From the NCBI GenBank assembly GCA_040391535.1, contig JBEBXQ010000049.1, positions 1-29,443 on the forward strand: DNA of 29,443 bases, read 5' to 3'. Each line of letters starts with the position of its first letter. Positions within the stretch are counted from its first letter, which is position 1. The notes under the pieces are model-generated. The model made no database searches. It had not been told where the DNA came from and saw nothing but the letters and a program-made list of their open reading frames with translations. The stretch comes from JBEBXQ01 sp040391535. GTDB taxonomy: Bacteria > Bacteroidota > Bacteroidia > Cytophagales > Spirosomataceae. Of the stretch, positions 7,518 through 15,027 are shown in pieces. A program made the position numbers and the translations under genes.

Positions 7518-9260
7518 TTATGGACGGGCAACGTCAATTTGAACTGGTTTTCCTTTAATGGTATTGCCATCCATTGCCCGTAAAATGCCCCTTACATCTC
7601 TTTCCGGAACATCTACAAAAGTATATTTATCGAAGATATCAATTGCTCCGATGGTTTTGCCCGGTACATTAGCTTCGCCGGCAATAGCACCTACGATATC
7701 CCTGGGCTGGATGTTATCCTTTCTTCCCAAACTCAGAAAAAGACGTGTCATACCTGGTTCAGGTGTTGCGGAACTTCTCCTTGATTCTCCTCCTCTTTCA
7801 AAGGGTCTTCCACCTGCTTTACGGTCTCCGAAACGATCACCACCTCTTCTTTCACCACGATCTGCTCTTTCACCTCTTTTGCCGAAACGGTCATCACGTT
7901 CTCCGCGTCTTCCGTCGCTGCGTTTCTCTTCCCATGCCAGGTTGCTGTCTGCGTATCCGTTTTTCTGAACACCCATGATCTGACGGGACATAGCCGCAAC
8001 AATCTGTTCGGTTGTAAATCCGCTGTGACGAAGCATATCCAGAACATCGCTGTACAATTCCACATCTGATTCGTTTTCACCGATTGTGGTTGAGATACTT
8101 TCTACAAATCTGGCTTTACGAACACCTACGATATCTTCAAAAGAAGGAATAACTCCTTTTTCGATTTTCACTTTGGTATACCCCTCAATCTGGCGCAGAC
8201 GGTATTTCTCGTCTCTTGCTACCATTGAAAAGGCTTTACCTGATTTCCCGGCACGGCCAGTGCGGCCGATCCGGTGCACGTAATATTCTTCGTCCATCGG
8301 AATGTCAAAGTTGATTACCGCATCCAGTCCGCTCACATCAATACCCCTTGCCGCCACATCTGTTGCAACCAGAATAGTCGTAACACCTGCTTTGAACTTA
8401 CTCATCACATTGTTACGTTGCTGCTGACGCAGATCACCATGCAAACCTTCCGACGCATAGCCTCTCAGCTGGAGATCTTCCACAATCTCGTCTACTTTAC
8501 GCTTGGTGTTACAAAATACCAGTAATGACTGAATATTATGCATATCTATCAGGCGGGTCATCACTTCAACCTTAGCCTGTGGTTTTACTTCAAAATAAAC
8601 CTGCTCAATATTCTGATTGGTAAGTTCATTTTTAACAACTTTAATCAACACCGGATCATGAAGAAAACGCTTGGTAATAGTCATGATTGGCTTAGACATG
8701 GTCGCAGAGAACAAAATCGTCTGCCGCTCCTGTGGCATTTCGGCCAGAACATTTTCAATATCCTCCCTGAAGCCCATATCAAGCATTTCATCGGCCTCAT
8801 CCAAAACAATCATCTTGATATTTTCAAGACGTAGTGTGCCTCTTTCCATGTGGTCCATTACACGGCCGGGGGTACCTACCACAATATGAACACCTTTGCG
8901 GAGTGATCTGATCTGACGGTCAATAGAATCACCACCATAGATGGCTTCAATTCTTATTCCTTTTTTGTAACGGGCCAGTCTTCCGATTTCTTCTGAAACC
9001 TGTACAGCCAGTTCCCTTGTAGGACAAAGAATCAAGGCCTGAATATTGTTTTCTGACGGGTCAACCCTTTCCAGAACAGGAATACCAAAGGCCGCCGTTT
9101 TTCCTGTACCTGTCTGAGCCTGCCCGATTACGTCAAAACCCTGTAAAACCGGGGGAATACCCTGTGCCTGGATAGGAGAAGGTTTTTCAAAACCCATTTC
9201 TTTTACGGCTTTCAGGATTTCCTCCGATAGCCCTAATTCATCAAAATTTTCTGTTGTCAT
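7518..9260 (-). CDS. deaD: DEAD-box ATP-dependent RNA helicase with DbpA-type RNA-binding domain (DeaD/CsdA-like)
   Basis: ATP-dependent RNA helicase, 580 residues, cytoplasmic, of the DeaD/CsdA/DbpA type that unwinds rRNA or mRNA structure, often in ribosome assembly or at low temperature. Helicase motifs in order: the Q-motif region around PSPIQAQGIP (27-36), Walker A AQTGTGKT (48-55), PTRELA (80-85), DEAD (154-157), SAT (185-187), ARGIDV (304-309) and HRIGRTGR (329-336). After the core comes a spacer and an Arg/Gly/Asp-rich low-complexity linker (about 446-497, with repeated RGER, DRFG and RGG), then a DbpA-type RNA-binding domain (about 503-580, from MTRLFLSLGRKD to IDVARP). It is preceded by an unusually long untranslated leader with a good promoter, which suggests post-transcriptional control. 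lepA follows 57 bp downstream. The symbol denotes the subfamily; assignment among DeaD, CshA and RhlE types is by architecture. Confidence 0.93.
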   Translation of the reverse strand: MTTENFDELGLSEEILKAVKEMGFEKPSPIQAQGIPPVLQGFDVIGQAQTGTGKTAAFGIPVLERVDPSENNIQALILCPTRELAVQVSEEIGRLARYKKGIRIEAIYGGDSIDRQIRSLRKGVHIVVGTPGRVMDHMERGTLRLENIKMIVLDEADEMLDMGFREDIENVLAEMPQERQTILFSATMSKPIMTITKRFLHDPVLIKVVKNELTNQNIEQVYFEVKPQAKVEVMTRLIDMHNIQSLLVFCNTKRKVDEIVEDLQLRGYASEGLHGDLRQQQRNNVMSKFKAGVTTILVATDVAARGIDVSGLDAVINFDIPMDEEYYVHRIGRTGRAGKSGKAFSMVARDEKYRLRQIEGYTKVKIEKGVIPSFEDIVGVRKARFVESISTTIGENESDVELYSDVLDMLRHSGFTTEQIVAAMSRQIMGVQKNGYADSNLAWEEKRSDGRRGERDDRFGKRGERADRGERRGGDRFGDRKAGGRPFERGGESRRSSATPEPGMTRLFLSLGRKDNIQPRDIVGAIAGEANVPGKTIGAIDIFDKYTFVDVPERDVRGILRAMDGNTIKGKPVQIDVARP

Positions 9261-9548
9261 TTTTCTTTCTTGGTAATAATATATTTAGAAATCAACAGGG
9301 AACTGTCTTTTTCCGATCCTGACAAAAAGCCGATATCTAATAGTCTGAACTATCCCCGGAAGGAAGTAAGATCTGGCTCAATGGAACAGTTGATTTTATC
9401 TTTTTTGGATATCACAAAGCCCTGCACGATGCATCCGTGAGGCTCTGCGGTCGGAACTGTGAGGCTAAGAAGCCTGTGTTTTTGACTTATCCGGTGTGAA
9501 GACGCCATAACCGGAGTAATGCAGAGGTATGAACGGATGTTCGTTAAA
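9261..9548 (-). promoter_or_regulatory. Long structured 5' leader of the DEAD-box helicase gene
   Basis: About 290 bases separate the candidate promoter at 9562-9555 from the helicase start codon, with no convincing gene inside. On the transcript strand there are several local hairpins: TCCGGT...ACCGGA with a 14-base loop, AGGCT-TCTT-AGCCT, ATAGT-TCAG-ACTAT, and CTTTTT...AAAAAG near the coding region. The 8-mer AGCCTCAC occurs twice, 22 bases apart (GTGAGGCT at 9437-9444 and 9459-9466 on the plus strand). I infer a cis-acting leader, perhaps autoregulated by the helicase or temperature-responsive; no known riboswitch consensus was recognised. Confidence 0.5.
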
Positions 9549-9554
9549 TTTGTG

Positions 9555-9562
9555 CAAAAGTA
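9555..9562 (-). promoter_or_regulatory. Bacteroidota -7 promoter element, helicase leader
   Basis: The minus strand reads TACTTTTG, a perfect match to TAnnTTTG. No clear TTG -33 element is present at the usual distance. It is the best promoter candidate in the 459-bp gap between the helicase and the collar gene. Confidence 0.55.
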
Positions 9563-9666
9563 GAAAGGATTAGGTTCTAAACCTAGAAGAGAGCAAAAAA
9601 ACTTCATTATTTAAGGAAAAAATACTTAAAACAGGACTTTTCCTTGAATTTAATTAATATGTACCT

Positions 9667-9696
9667 AAAAAATAAGGCTGCCATTAAGACAGCCTT
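9667..9696 (-). terminator. Terminator of the tail-collar gene
   Basis: AAGGCTG (9674-9680) pairs with CAGCCTT (9690-9696) around a 9-base loop. On the minus strand the stem is followed by A and then six T (9672-9667). It lies 24 bases beyond the collar gene's last codon. Confidence 0.8.
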
Positions 9697-9719
9697 ACCG
9701 CAATGCAGCGCCCTGAACG

Positions 9720-10307
9720 TTAATTTCTGGACGGGAAAATACCTTCGAGGGCTATGATAAAATTAACAGCCAGATAGGGTTGATGAACATCCACAGGCTG
9801 CGACCCTCCGGCCACACCCACTGTGAGCGTTCCCTGGGTAATAGAATCAGAGGACAATGCCACAGTCGCTTTGCTTTCCTTATTAAAACCTAACGATGGA
9901 GTAAAAGCCCTTCCATCACTACTACCTGGCACCGCGATCCTGGTACCTTCAACAGGTACACTGTCAGCAGCATTTTCTGCACTCACATTCAGAACAAACG
10001 GAGATAATGTAGCAGGGTGCGTATGTGCGGGAAGCTGAGCCATATTCAGTGTAACCTGTTCCGCTCCGCCCGACTGGCCTAAATTATAGGGCTGCAGTCC
10101 CGGCCCTGAACCGGCGGCTACAGGAACTCTTCCTGCCATATTGGGAAGAGCAAAAGTGGTGGTACCATTCCCACCGTAAGAGGTACCCAGCAATGAAAAC
10201 AAAGCCGTGTATTGAGCAATAGGTAAGATTTGCCCGTTACAAAAAGCCCATCCTCTCGGGGCAAAATTAGGGGCCCACATCATAATTGTACCCAAAAAAA
10301 CTTCCAT
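9720..10307 (-). CDS. Phage tail-collar domain protein (microcystin-dependent-protein-like)
   Basis: 195-residue protein with an N-terminal tail-collar domain (Pfam Tail Collar type): GTIMMWAPNFAPRGWAFCNG, then LFSLLGTSYGGNGTTTFALP and NMAGRVPVAAG, a pattern shared by phage short tail-fibre proteins and the bacterial 'microcystin-dependent protein' family. A variable middle (about residues 85-165) follows the PAHTH motif, and the C-terminus VDVHQPYLAVNFIIALEGIFP is the family's usual closing strand. There is no signal peptide. No other phage structural gene is nearby, so this is a free-standing chromosomal member rather than a prophage part. Such genes often occur in small tandem sets in Bacteroidota; here there is one. 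Role unknown: a trimeric fibre or surface adhesin is possible. It is divergent from the hydroxylase gene across 184 bp of AT-rich DNA. Confidence 0.88.
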   Translation of the reverse strand: MEVFLGTIMMWAPNFAPRGWAFCNGQILPIAQYTALFSLLGTSYGGNGTTTFALPNMAGRVPVAAGSGPGLQPYNLGQSGGAEQVTLNMAQLPAHTHPATLSPFVLNVSAENAADSVPVEGTRIAVPGSSDGRAFTPSLGFNKESKATVALSSDSITQGTLTVGVAGGSQPVDVHQPYLAVNFIIALEGIFPSRN

Positions 10308-10491
10308 AAAACGTTGAGTTTAGAGATTTGAAAAAAAAATTACAAAAATTAATCACAATATTACAATTTATATACGATAAAATTCCAATATTGTACTACA
10401 TTGTCACTGTTAAATTTTTTAGCTTTTTTCATTCTGACAGAACCGGCATTCCTTTGCCTTCCAATCAGTTAATTTTAATATCTGAAGAATA
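10308..10491. promoter_or_regulatory. Divergent promoter region, collar gene / hydroxylase gene
   Basis: This is 184 bp of strongly AT-rich DNA between two divergent starts. It contains the inverted repeat CAATATT (from 10354) / AATATTG (about 10387-10395). Near-matches to the -7 element are TAATTTTTG (minus, about 10351-10343, one base too long) and TTCCTTTG (plus, upstream of 10492, one mismatch). Both promoters are presumed to lie here; none is a perfect match. Confidence 0.4.
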
Positions 10492-11175
10492 ATGATCCGC
10501 TATTGTCGCCTTAACCTGCCCTTTGACACCCGTCATCTGCCGGATGACCTGCAGTTTCTTTTACAAAAGGACTGGAAACAACATCTGAATACAAGTCATT
10601 TTGAAGGTGACTGGATGATTCTGGCTTTGGTTGCGCCCGGAGGGAAAAACATTTCTGTGGCGGATGCTCTGCAAGGTGAATCCTACCATCCTACCCCACT
10701 ATTATCCCTTTGCCCTGCAATTGCAGCGTTTTTAAAACAATTCAAGTGTCCTTTGAAGGCTGTCAGATTAATGAAATTAAACGCGGGTGCTAAGATTAAA
10801 AGGCATAAAGATCAGGATCTGGCTTATGAACTCGGAGAGGCTCGTATTCATGTTCCGTTACAAACCAATCGTCAGGTTCGTTTTTTGCTGGATAACGATC
10901 TGATTCCTATGATGACAGGAGAGTGCTGGTATATTAATGCCAACCTGTATCATTCGGTAGATAATGAAGGTACAACTGACAGAATTCACCTGGTTATTGA
11001 CTGTGAGGTAAATGACTGGCTGAAAGAGATATTTGATTTATCATCTGAAAAGAAAGAACGGAAAATAACTGTCGATGCAATTACTAACCAGCATATCATA
11101 GAGAATCTTTATCTACTTAATACCCCTGCGGCTATCAATATGGCAAAAAAACTGGAAGGAGACAAATACAGTTGA
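10492..11175 (+). CDS. Aspartyl/asparaginyl beta-hydroxylase-like 2OG-Fe(II) oxygenase
   Basis: 227-residue protein with the Asp/Asn beta-hydroxylase (cupin-type double-stranded beta-helix) core. Expected iron ligands are visible: His105 and Asp107 in KRHKDQD, and His154 in NLYHSVDN, followed by Arg164 in DRIHLVID, placed to bind 2-oxoglutarate. The strand ARIHVPLQT (117-125) and GECWYINANLYHSV are typical of the family. Enzymes of this type hydroxylate Asp or Asn side chains of proteins or peptide products, or free amino acids. About 40 residues follow the core, with no obvious domain. It is divergent from the collar-domain gene and convergent with a sulfotransferase 44 bp away, which suggests the three may act on a common substrate. 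That link is inference. Confidence 0.85.
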   Translation: MIRYCRLNLPFDTRHLPDDLQFLLQKDWKQHLNTSHFEGDWMILALVAPGGKNISVADALQGESYHPTPLLSLCPAIAAFLKQFKCPLKAVRLMKLNAGAKIKRHKDQDLAYELGEARIHVPLQTNRQVRFLLDNDLIPMMTGECWYINANLYHSVDNEGTTDRIHLVIDCEVNDWLKEIFDLSSEKKERKITVDAITNQHIIENLYLLNTPAAINMAKKLEGDKYS

Positions 11176-11185
11176 CAGGATATAA

Positions 11186-11207
11186 GTCTTTATAATACAC
11201 CAAAGAC
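11186..11207. terminator. Weak hairpin between convergent hydroxylase and sulfotransferase genes
   Basis: GTCTTT (11186-11191) pairs with AAAGAC (11202-11207) around a 10-base loop. There is no long T tract on either side, so it is a weak candidate for a shared bidirectional terminator. Confidence 0.3.
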
Positions 11208-11219
11208 AAACAGGATACT

Positions 11220-12170
11220 TTATAAGTGGCTTGCCTGAGCCTTTCTCCGGTTTTCCAATCGGTGAAAATTTGCCAATGACTCTTTAAAATCCTCTTCAGG
11301 ATTGACAGAAGGAAATGTTTCATGGAAAATACGGGTTTTATCCTTCGAATGAAATTGAAGCCGGTGACGGCACTCCTGCCAAAACGGCTCACCCGGTTTA
11401 AACCCTGTATGGCTCACTATTGTTTCAAGCATTTCAATGACGCCCCGATGATAGCTCATCAAAACACTTTTCTTATCGTTATCTGACATAGTAAGAAATG
11501 TACTGAAATAAAAATCAAGTACCTGATTTAAATAGGTTTCCATTCCGTCATAATGGCCCGTGGTGGTTAATCCGAATAGCTCCGGTTCCAGCACCCCGGA
11601 CACGGCATGCATCCCGGGGTTTTTCTGGTGTGAATAACAAACCTCAAGCGGATCACGATAGAGAAGAAAGAAGGGTACATCAGGCCACAGTTCCCTGATC
11701 AAAGGCCAGTAACGAACCAGCCAGCTATCAAGTTTGACAAATAATTGTTTTGAAATACCGTTTCTGTTTTGTCCATACCACTTCAGAGCTGCCCTTAGAC
11801 ACCGTCCTTTCTTAGCCAAAGTCATTTTGGGATTTCTCAGGATATCATCAAAAAACGGAACTTCGGCGAGTACTATATTCTGTTCATCCAATCCCAGTAA
11901 CTGAGAAAGCAGTGTGGATCCACATCTTGAAACATGAAAAATAAAACCTGAAACGCGGACATCCTTAATATCACCGGCTAATTCAATCATAAAATCGGGA
12001 GAAGAAATACTTCTGTAGCGATGCATACCTGTATTCCGTGACATGCATTTCAGGATGGTTTCATCGAAAAAGGGATCCGTAAACGGGGTACCTGAAGTAT
12101 CCAGCCAGTAAACCAAGTTGGCATCTGACGTTTTCAGCCGGTAAGGAATGTATATACCACCTTTGCTCAT
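11220..12170 (-). CDS. Sulfotransferase family protein (PAPS-dependent type)
   Basis: 316-residue protein with the two PAPS-binding blocks of sulfotransferases. The 5'-phosphosulfate loop is in FIFHVSRCGSTLLSQLLG (SRCGST at 81-86), and the 3'-phosphate motif is in FFLLYRDPLEVCYSHQKNPG (Arg172). ILAEVPFFDDILR-like sequence between them resembles the substrate-side helix of bacterial family members. There is no signal peptide or membrane segment, so it is cytoplasmic. The N-terminal 70 residues are not recognisable. The acceptor is unknown: protein tyrosine, a glycan and a small molecule are all possible. It is convergent with the Asp/Asn hydroxylase-like gene and 84 bp downstream of alanine dehydrogenase's stop region on the opposite side. 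I see no PAPS-synthesis genes (cysDNC) in the window. Confidence 0.85.
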   Translation of the reverse strand: MSKGGIYIPYRLKTSDANLVYWLDTSGTPFTDPFFDETILKCMSRNTGMHRYRSISSPDFMIELAGDIKDVRVSGFIFHVSRCGSTLLSQLLGLDEQNIVLAEVPFFDDILRNPKMTLAKKGRCLRAALKWYGQNRNGISKQLFVKLDSWLVRYWPLIRELWPDVPFFLLYRDPLEVCYSHQKNPGMHAVSGVLEPELFGLTTTGHYDGMETYLNQVLDFYFSTFLTMSDNDKKSVLMSYHRGVIEMLETIVSHTGFKPGEPFWQECRHRLQFHSKDKTRIFHETFPSVNPEEDFKESLANFHRLENRRKAQASHL

Positions 12171-12254
12171 TATTATGTATGATCATCAACACTGAAAGTC
12201 CGTAACTTGCATATGTATAGCCGGATTTTAATGATTATATTTCCTGGGTTCTCA

Positions 12255-13358
12255 TCAGTCCGGTGTATGTAAAGGCAGCCCAAAAGCTTCAGCAATACCC
12301 GAATGCAGGATTTTTCCGTCTACAATATTCAATCCCTTCATCAGCTCAGGATTATTTTTAACTGCCTTTTCCCATCCTGCGGAAGCCAGCTGGACAGCAT
12401 AGGGCAAAGTGGCATTTGTCAGCGCAAGTGTAGAGGTATACGGAACCGCACCAGGCATATTAGCTACGCAATAATGAATGACACCGTCCACTTCATAAAT
12501 AGGGTTTTCGTGAGTCGTTGCCACAGAAGTTTCAAAACATCCGCCCTGATCAATCGCCACGTCTACCAGCACAGTTCCTTTCCGCATCAGTGAAAGCATA
12601 TCCCGTGTAATCAGAAATGGTGCTTTGGCACCTGGAATTAAAACACCGCCGATGATCAGATCAACATCCTTTACAAGCTGCCTGAGTGTCAGATTACTGG
12701 AAAACACAGTGTCAACGTTAGCAGGTAAAGTATCTTCAAGATAACGCAGCCGGCCAAGATTTATATCAGCGATAGTTACATTGGCGCCAAGACCGGCAGC
12801 CATTTTTGCAGCCTGAGTCCCGACCACACCTCCTCCGAGTATCAGTACATTAGCCGGCTTAACACCCGCAACCCCTCCAAGCAGTACCCCCCTGCCACCA
12901 AAAGGTTTTTCCAGATATTTGGCTCCTTCCTGAACGGACATTCTGCCGGCTACTTCACTCATGGGAATCAGCAATGGCAAAGACCGGTCTGCCTTCTCTA
13001 CTGTTTCATAAGCCAGACAAATGGCCTTCCTCTCCATCATGGCACGTGTAAGTTCTTCAGAAGAGGCAAAGTGAAAATAGGTAAATAAAAGCTGGCCTTC
13101 CCTGATGAGCTCATATTCCTCGGCGATAGGTTCTTTTACCTTTATGATCATCTCTGCCTGCGCATATACTTCGCCTATAGTCGAAATAATGTCAGCTCCT
13201 ACAACATTATACTCGTCATCAGTAAACCCACTGCCCAATCCAGCGGACTTTTGTACGATGACTCTATGGCCGGCTTTAGTCAGTTCAGCTGCTCCGGCAG
13301 GAGTCAGTGCGACTCTGTTTTCGTTATTTTTGATTTCTTTGGGTACACCGATGATCAT
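12255..13358 (-). CDS. ald: Alanine dehydrogenase (NAD-dependent)
   Basis: Catalyses reversible oxidative deamination of L-alanine to pyruvate and ammonia with NAD. It is 367 residues, near the usual 370. The known catalytic positions of alanine dehydrogenases are all present at the expected numbers: Arg15 (NNENRVALTP), Lys75 (KVKEP), His96 (LLFTYFHFA) and Asp270 (DVAIDQGGC). The Rossmann glycine motif is LILGGGVVGTQAA (about 172-184), followed by acidic Asp198 (IADIN) for NAD preference. MPGAVPYTSTLALTNATLPY is the family signature near the C-terminus. A -7 element with one mismatch, AATATTTG (minus strand of 13392-13399), lies about 35 bases upstream of the ATG, within the 79-bp gap after ruvC, so the gene probably has its own promoter. 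Confidence 0.97.
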   Translation of the reverse strand: MIIGVPKEIKNNENRVALTPAGAAELTKAGHRVIVQKSAGLGSGFTDDEYNVVGADIISTIGEVYAQAEMIIKVKEPIAEEYELIREGQLLFTYFHFASSEELTRAMMERKAICLAYETVEKADRSLPLLIPMSEVAGRMSVQEGAKYLEKPFGGRGVLLGGVAGVKPANVLILGGGVVGTQAAKMAAGLGANVTIADINLGRLRYLEDTLPANVDTVFSSNLTLRQLVKDVDLIIGGVLIPGAKAPFLITRDMLSLMRKGTVLVDVAIDQGGCFETSVATTHENPIYEVDGVIHYCVANMPGAVPYTSTLALTNATLPYAVQLASAGWEKAVKNNPELMKGLNIVDGKILHSGIAEAFGLPLHTPD

Positions 13359-13437
13359 ATAATGAAGGGATTTTAGTAAGTTAAATCATTACAAATATTT
13401 ATTTTTTTTGTTCAAAAACACACATAAAATAATTACA

Positions 13438-14025
13438 TTATTTGAGTCGCTTCGGGTTTTCCTGAACAAAAGCTTCCCAGCCTCCTTTTTTTGCCTTTCC
13501 TTTCGTTACAACCGCTGCAGGTGAATTGGCATGATAATGATGACAGACAGCAATGGCTATACCATCAGTTGCATCCATAAACTCTCGTGACAACTCGATT
13601 TTGAGGATATTCTCCAGCATATACGCTACCTGTTCCTTTGAGGCAGCACCATTCCCGGTAACCGATTGCTTTACTTTTCTGGGAGAGTATTCAACAATAG
13701 GTATTTCTCTGGCCAATGCTGCTGCCATCGCTACACCCTGAGCTCTACCAAGCTTTAGCATGGACTGCGGATTTTTACCGAAAAAAGGATCCTCTATTGC
13801 CATTTCGTCAGGGAGATATTCTTCTATCAGCTGGGTAATCCGTTGAAATATTTTCTTCAGTTTCAATTCGTGGGTACTATATTTGCTGAGTTGAATGACC
13901 CCGTATTGAATTAATTTAATATCGGCAGGAGTAGCCAGGATCACACCATAACCTGTGACCTGCGTGCCAGGGTCAACTCCCAAAATTATCCGTTCGTTAA
14001 TAACTGTCTTCTGATCATTATTCAT
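13438..14025 (-). CDS. ruvC: Holliday junction resolvase RuvC
   Basis: Crossover junction endodeoxyribonuclease that cuts Holliday junctions with RuvAB during recombination and repair. The four acidic active-site residues of the RNase H-like fold are present (numbers from the upstream ATG at 14055): Asp28 in LGVDPGTQVTGYG, Glu88 in MAIEDPFFGKNPQS, and Asp161 and Asp164 in MDATDGIAIAVCHHY. KLGRAQGVAMAAA and SPRKVKQSVTGNGAASKEQV are family blocks. Starting at the ATG at 14025 gives 195 residues; the ATG at 14055 would add ten residues and overlap the divergent flippase-like gene. The C-terminal 25 residues are basic and unique. ruvA and ruvB are not adjacent. Any promoter must lie within the neighbouring coding region. 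Confidence 0.96.
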   Translation of the reverse strand: MNNDQKTVINERIILGVDPGTQVTGYGVILATPADIKLIQYGVIQLSKYSTHELKLKKIFQRITQLIEEYLPDEMAIEDPFFGKNPQSMLKLGRAQGVAMAAALAREIPIVEYSPRKVKQSVTGNGAASKEQVAYMLENILKIELSREFMDATDGIAIAVCHHYHANSPAAVVTKGKAKKGGWEAFVQENPKRLK

Positions 14026-14026
14026 T

Positions 14027-15022
14027 GTGCAAGATAACCAACTCTCTTCATTCATTAACAGATTAAATAGAGTGAAGCTGTTAAAAACCGGTAAAGTGCT
14101 GGTTACTGTTTTAATTCTGAGCTACATATATAATACATTCAATCAGGACCAGTATCAATTTTCTTCTGTGGCCCATACAATGTCCGGGGTTTTCAGCCAA
14201 TCCAATATCTTCAAAATCGGAATCATGATCCTTCTTGTACCGGTTAACTGGGCTTTGGAAAGCCTGAAATGGATGTATCTGGCCAGAACAGCCGTAAACA
14301 TTAATTTCCGGGAAGCATTCCGCAGTACCCTTACCGGACTGGCTTTGGGTGTGGCTGTTCCGGCGCAAATAGGTGATACGATTGGCCGTGTGGCATCCCT
14401 TAAATCATCAAGAAGGCTTACGAGTATCGGAGCCGCCCTTGTTTCGAACGGTATACAGTTTTATGTAGCCATAGCAGCGGGATTTGCCGGATTATTGTTT
14501 ATGCATGATCAGCTTACGCTGAATCATGAATGGTTGTATATACTTCAGTATTTTTTGGTTTTTCTGCTTATCCTGGGCGTATTGACCGGTATTTTCAGAA
14601 AAAAACTGATCCACTTTAATACCCGTAGAAAATGGAGCCGGAACCTGTCCACTTATCTTAAAGTAATAGGAGAATATTCGGCATACGATCTTTTACTTGC
14701 CTTATTACTAGGCTCATTCCGTTACATCATCTTTTTACTTCAGTTTATTCTTTCCCTTTCCTTGTTTTCGCTCGGACTAAGTTTTGAAACATTAATTGCA
14801 CCAACTGCGCTACTTTTGCTTGCAAAAACATTAATTCCGGCTCTGAATACGATCGGGGATCTGGGAATCCGGGGAATCATCATCTTGTGGGTTTTTGAGA
14901 GTTATCATTTACCTGACGAATCCCTGATTGCAGCTACATTAATTATCTGGATCATTAACATATTGGGTCCTCTAATGGCTGGTTTAATTATGATATGGAA
15001 ATACAACTGGAAATTTAACTAA
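14027..15022 (+). CDS. Flippase-like integral membrane protein (LPG synthase TM / UPF0104 type)
   Basis: 331-residue polytopic membrane protein resembling the lysylphosphatidylglycerol synthase transmembrane region family (YbhN/AglD-like, formerly UPF0104). These proteins accompany glycosyltransferases and are thought to move lipid-linked intermediates. About eight hydrophobic segments are visible, among them residues 22-36, 62-80, 134-158, 171-190, 222-270 and 300-324. Typical landmarks are LESLKWMYL, GLALGVAVPAQIGDTIGRV and IPALNTIGDLGIRG. The start is unclear: GTG at 14027 is one base from the ruvC start, and GTG at 14072 is an alternative just before the first membrane segment. No ATG fits. 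The downstream GT2 gene begins 5 bp after its stop, so the two are almost certainly one operon and one pathway, probably an envelope glycolipid. Confidence 0.85.
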   Translation: MQDNQLSSFINRLNRVKLLKTGKVLVTVLILSYIYNTFNQDQYQFSSVAHTMSGVFSQSNIFKIGIMILLVPVNWALESLKWMYLARTAVNINFREAFRSTLTGLALGVAVPAQIGDTIGRVASLKSSRRLTSIGAALVSNGIQFYVAIAAGFAGLLFMHDQLTLNHEWLYILQYFLVFLLILGVLTGIFRKKLIHFNTRRKWSRNLSTYLKVIGEYSAYDLLLALLLGSFRYIIFLLQFILSLSLFSLGLSFETLIAPTALLLLAKTLIPALNTIGDLGIRGIIILWVFESYHLPDESLIAATLIIWIINILGPLMAGLIMIWKYNWKFN

Positions 15023-15027
15023 AGCAC

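Noticed and set aside
9354..9380. Plus-strand CCGGAAGGAAG resembling the SRP RNA tetraloop region
   Set aside because: The flanking bases do not form the conserved SRP domain IV helix and GTCAGG is missing; chance similarity.
9350..9607. An 85-codon minus-strand open frame upstream of the helicase gene
   Set aside because: Its start lies upstream of the best promoter, its composition (Cys/His/Ser scatter) is not protein-like, and it fits better as part of an untranslated leader.
9720..10307. Tail-collar gene as evidence of a prophage
   Set aside because: No other phage structural, lysis, integrase or packaging gene is present in the flanking 10 kb.
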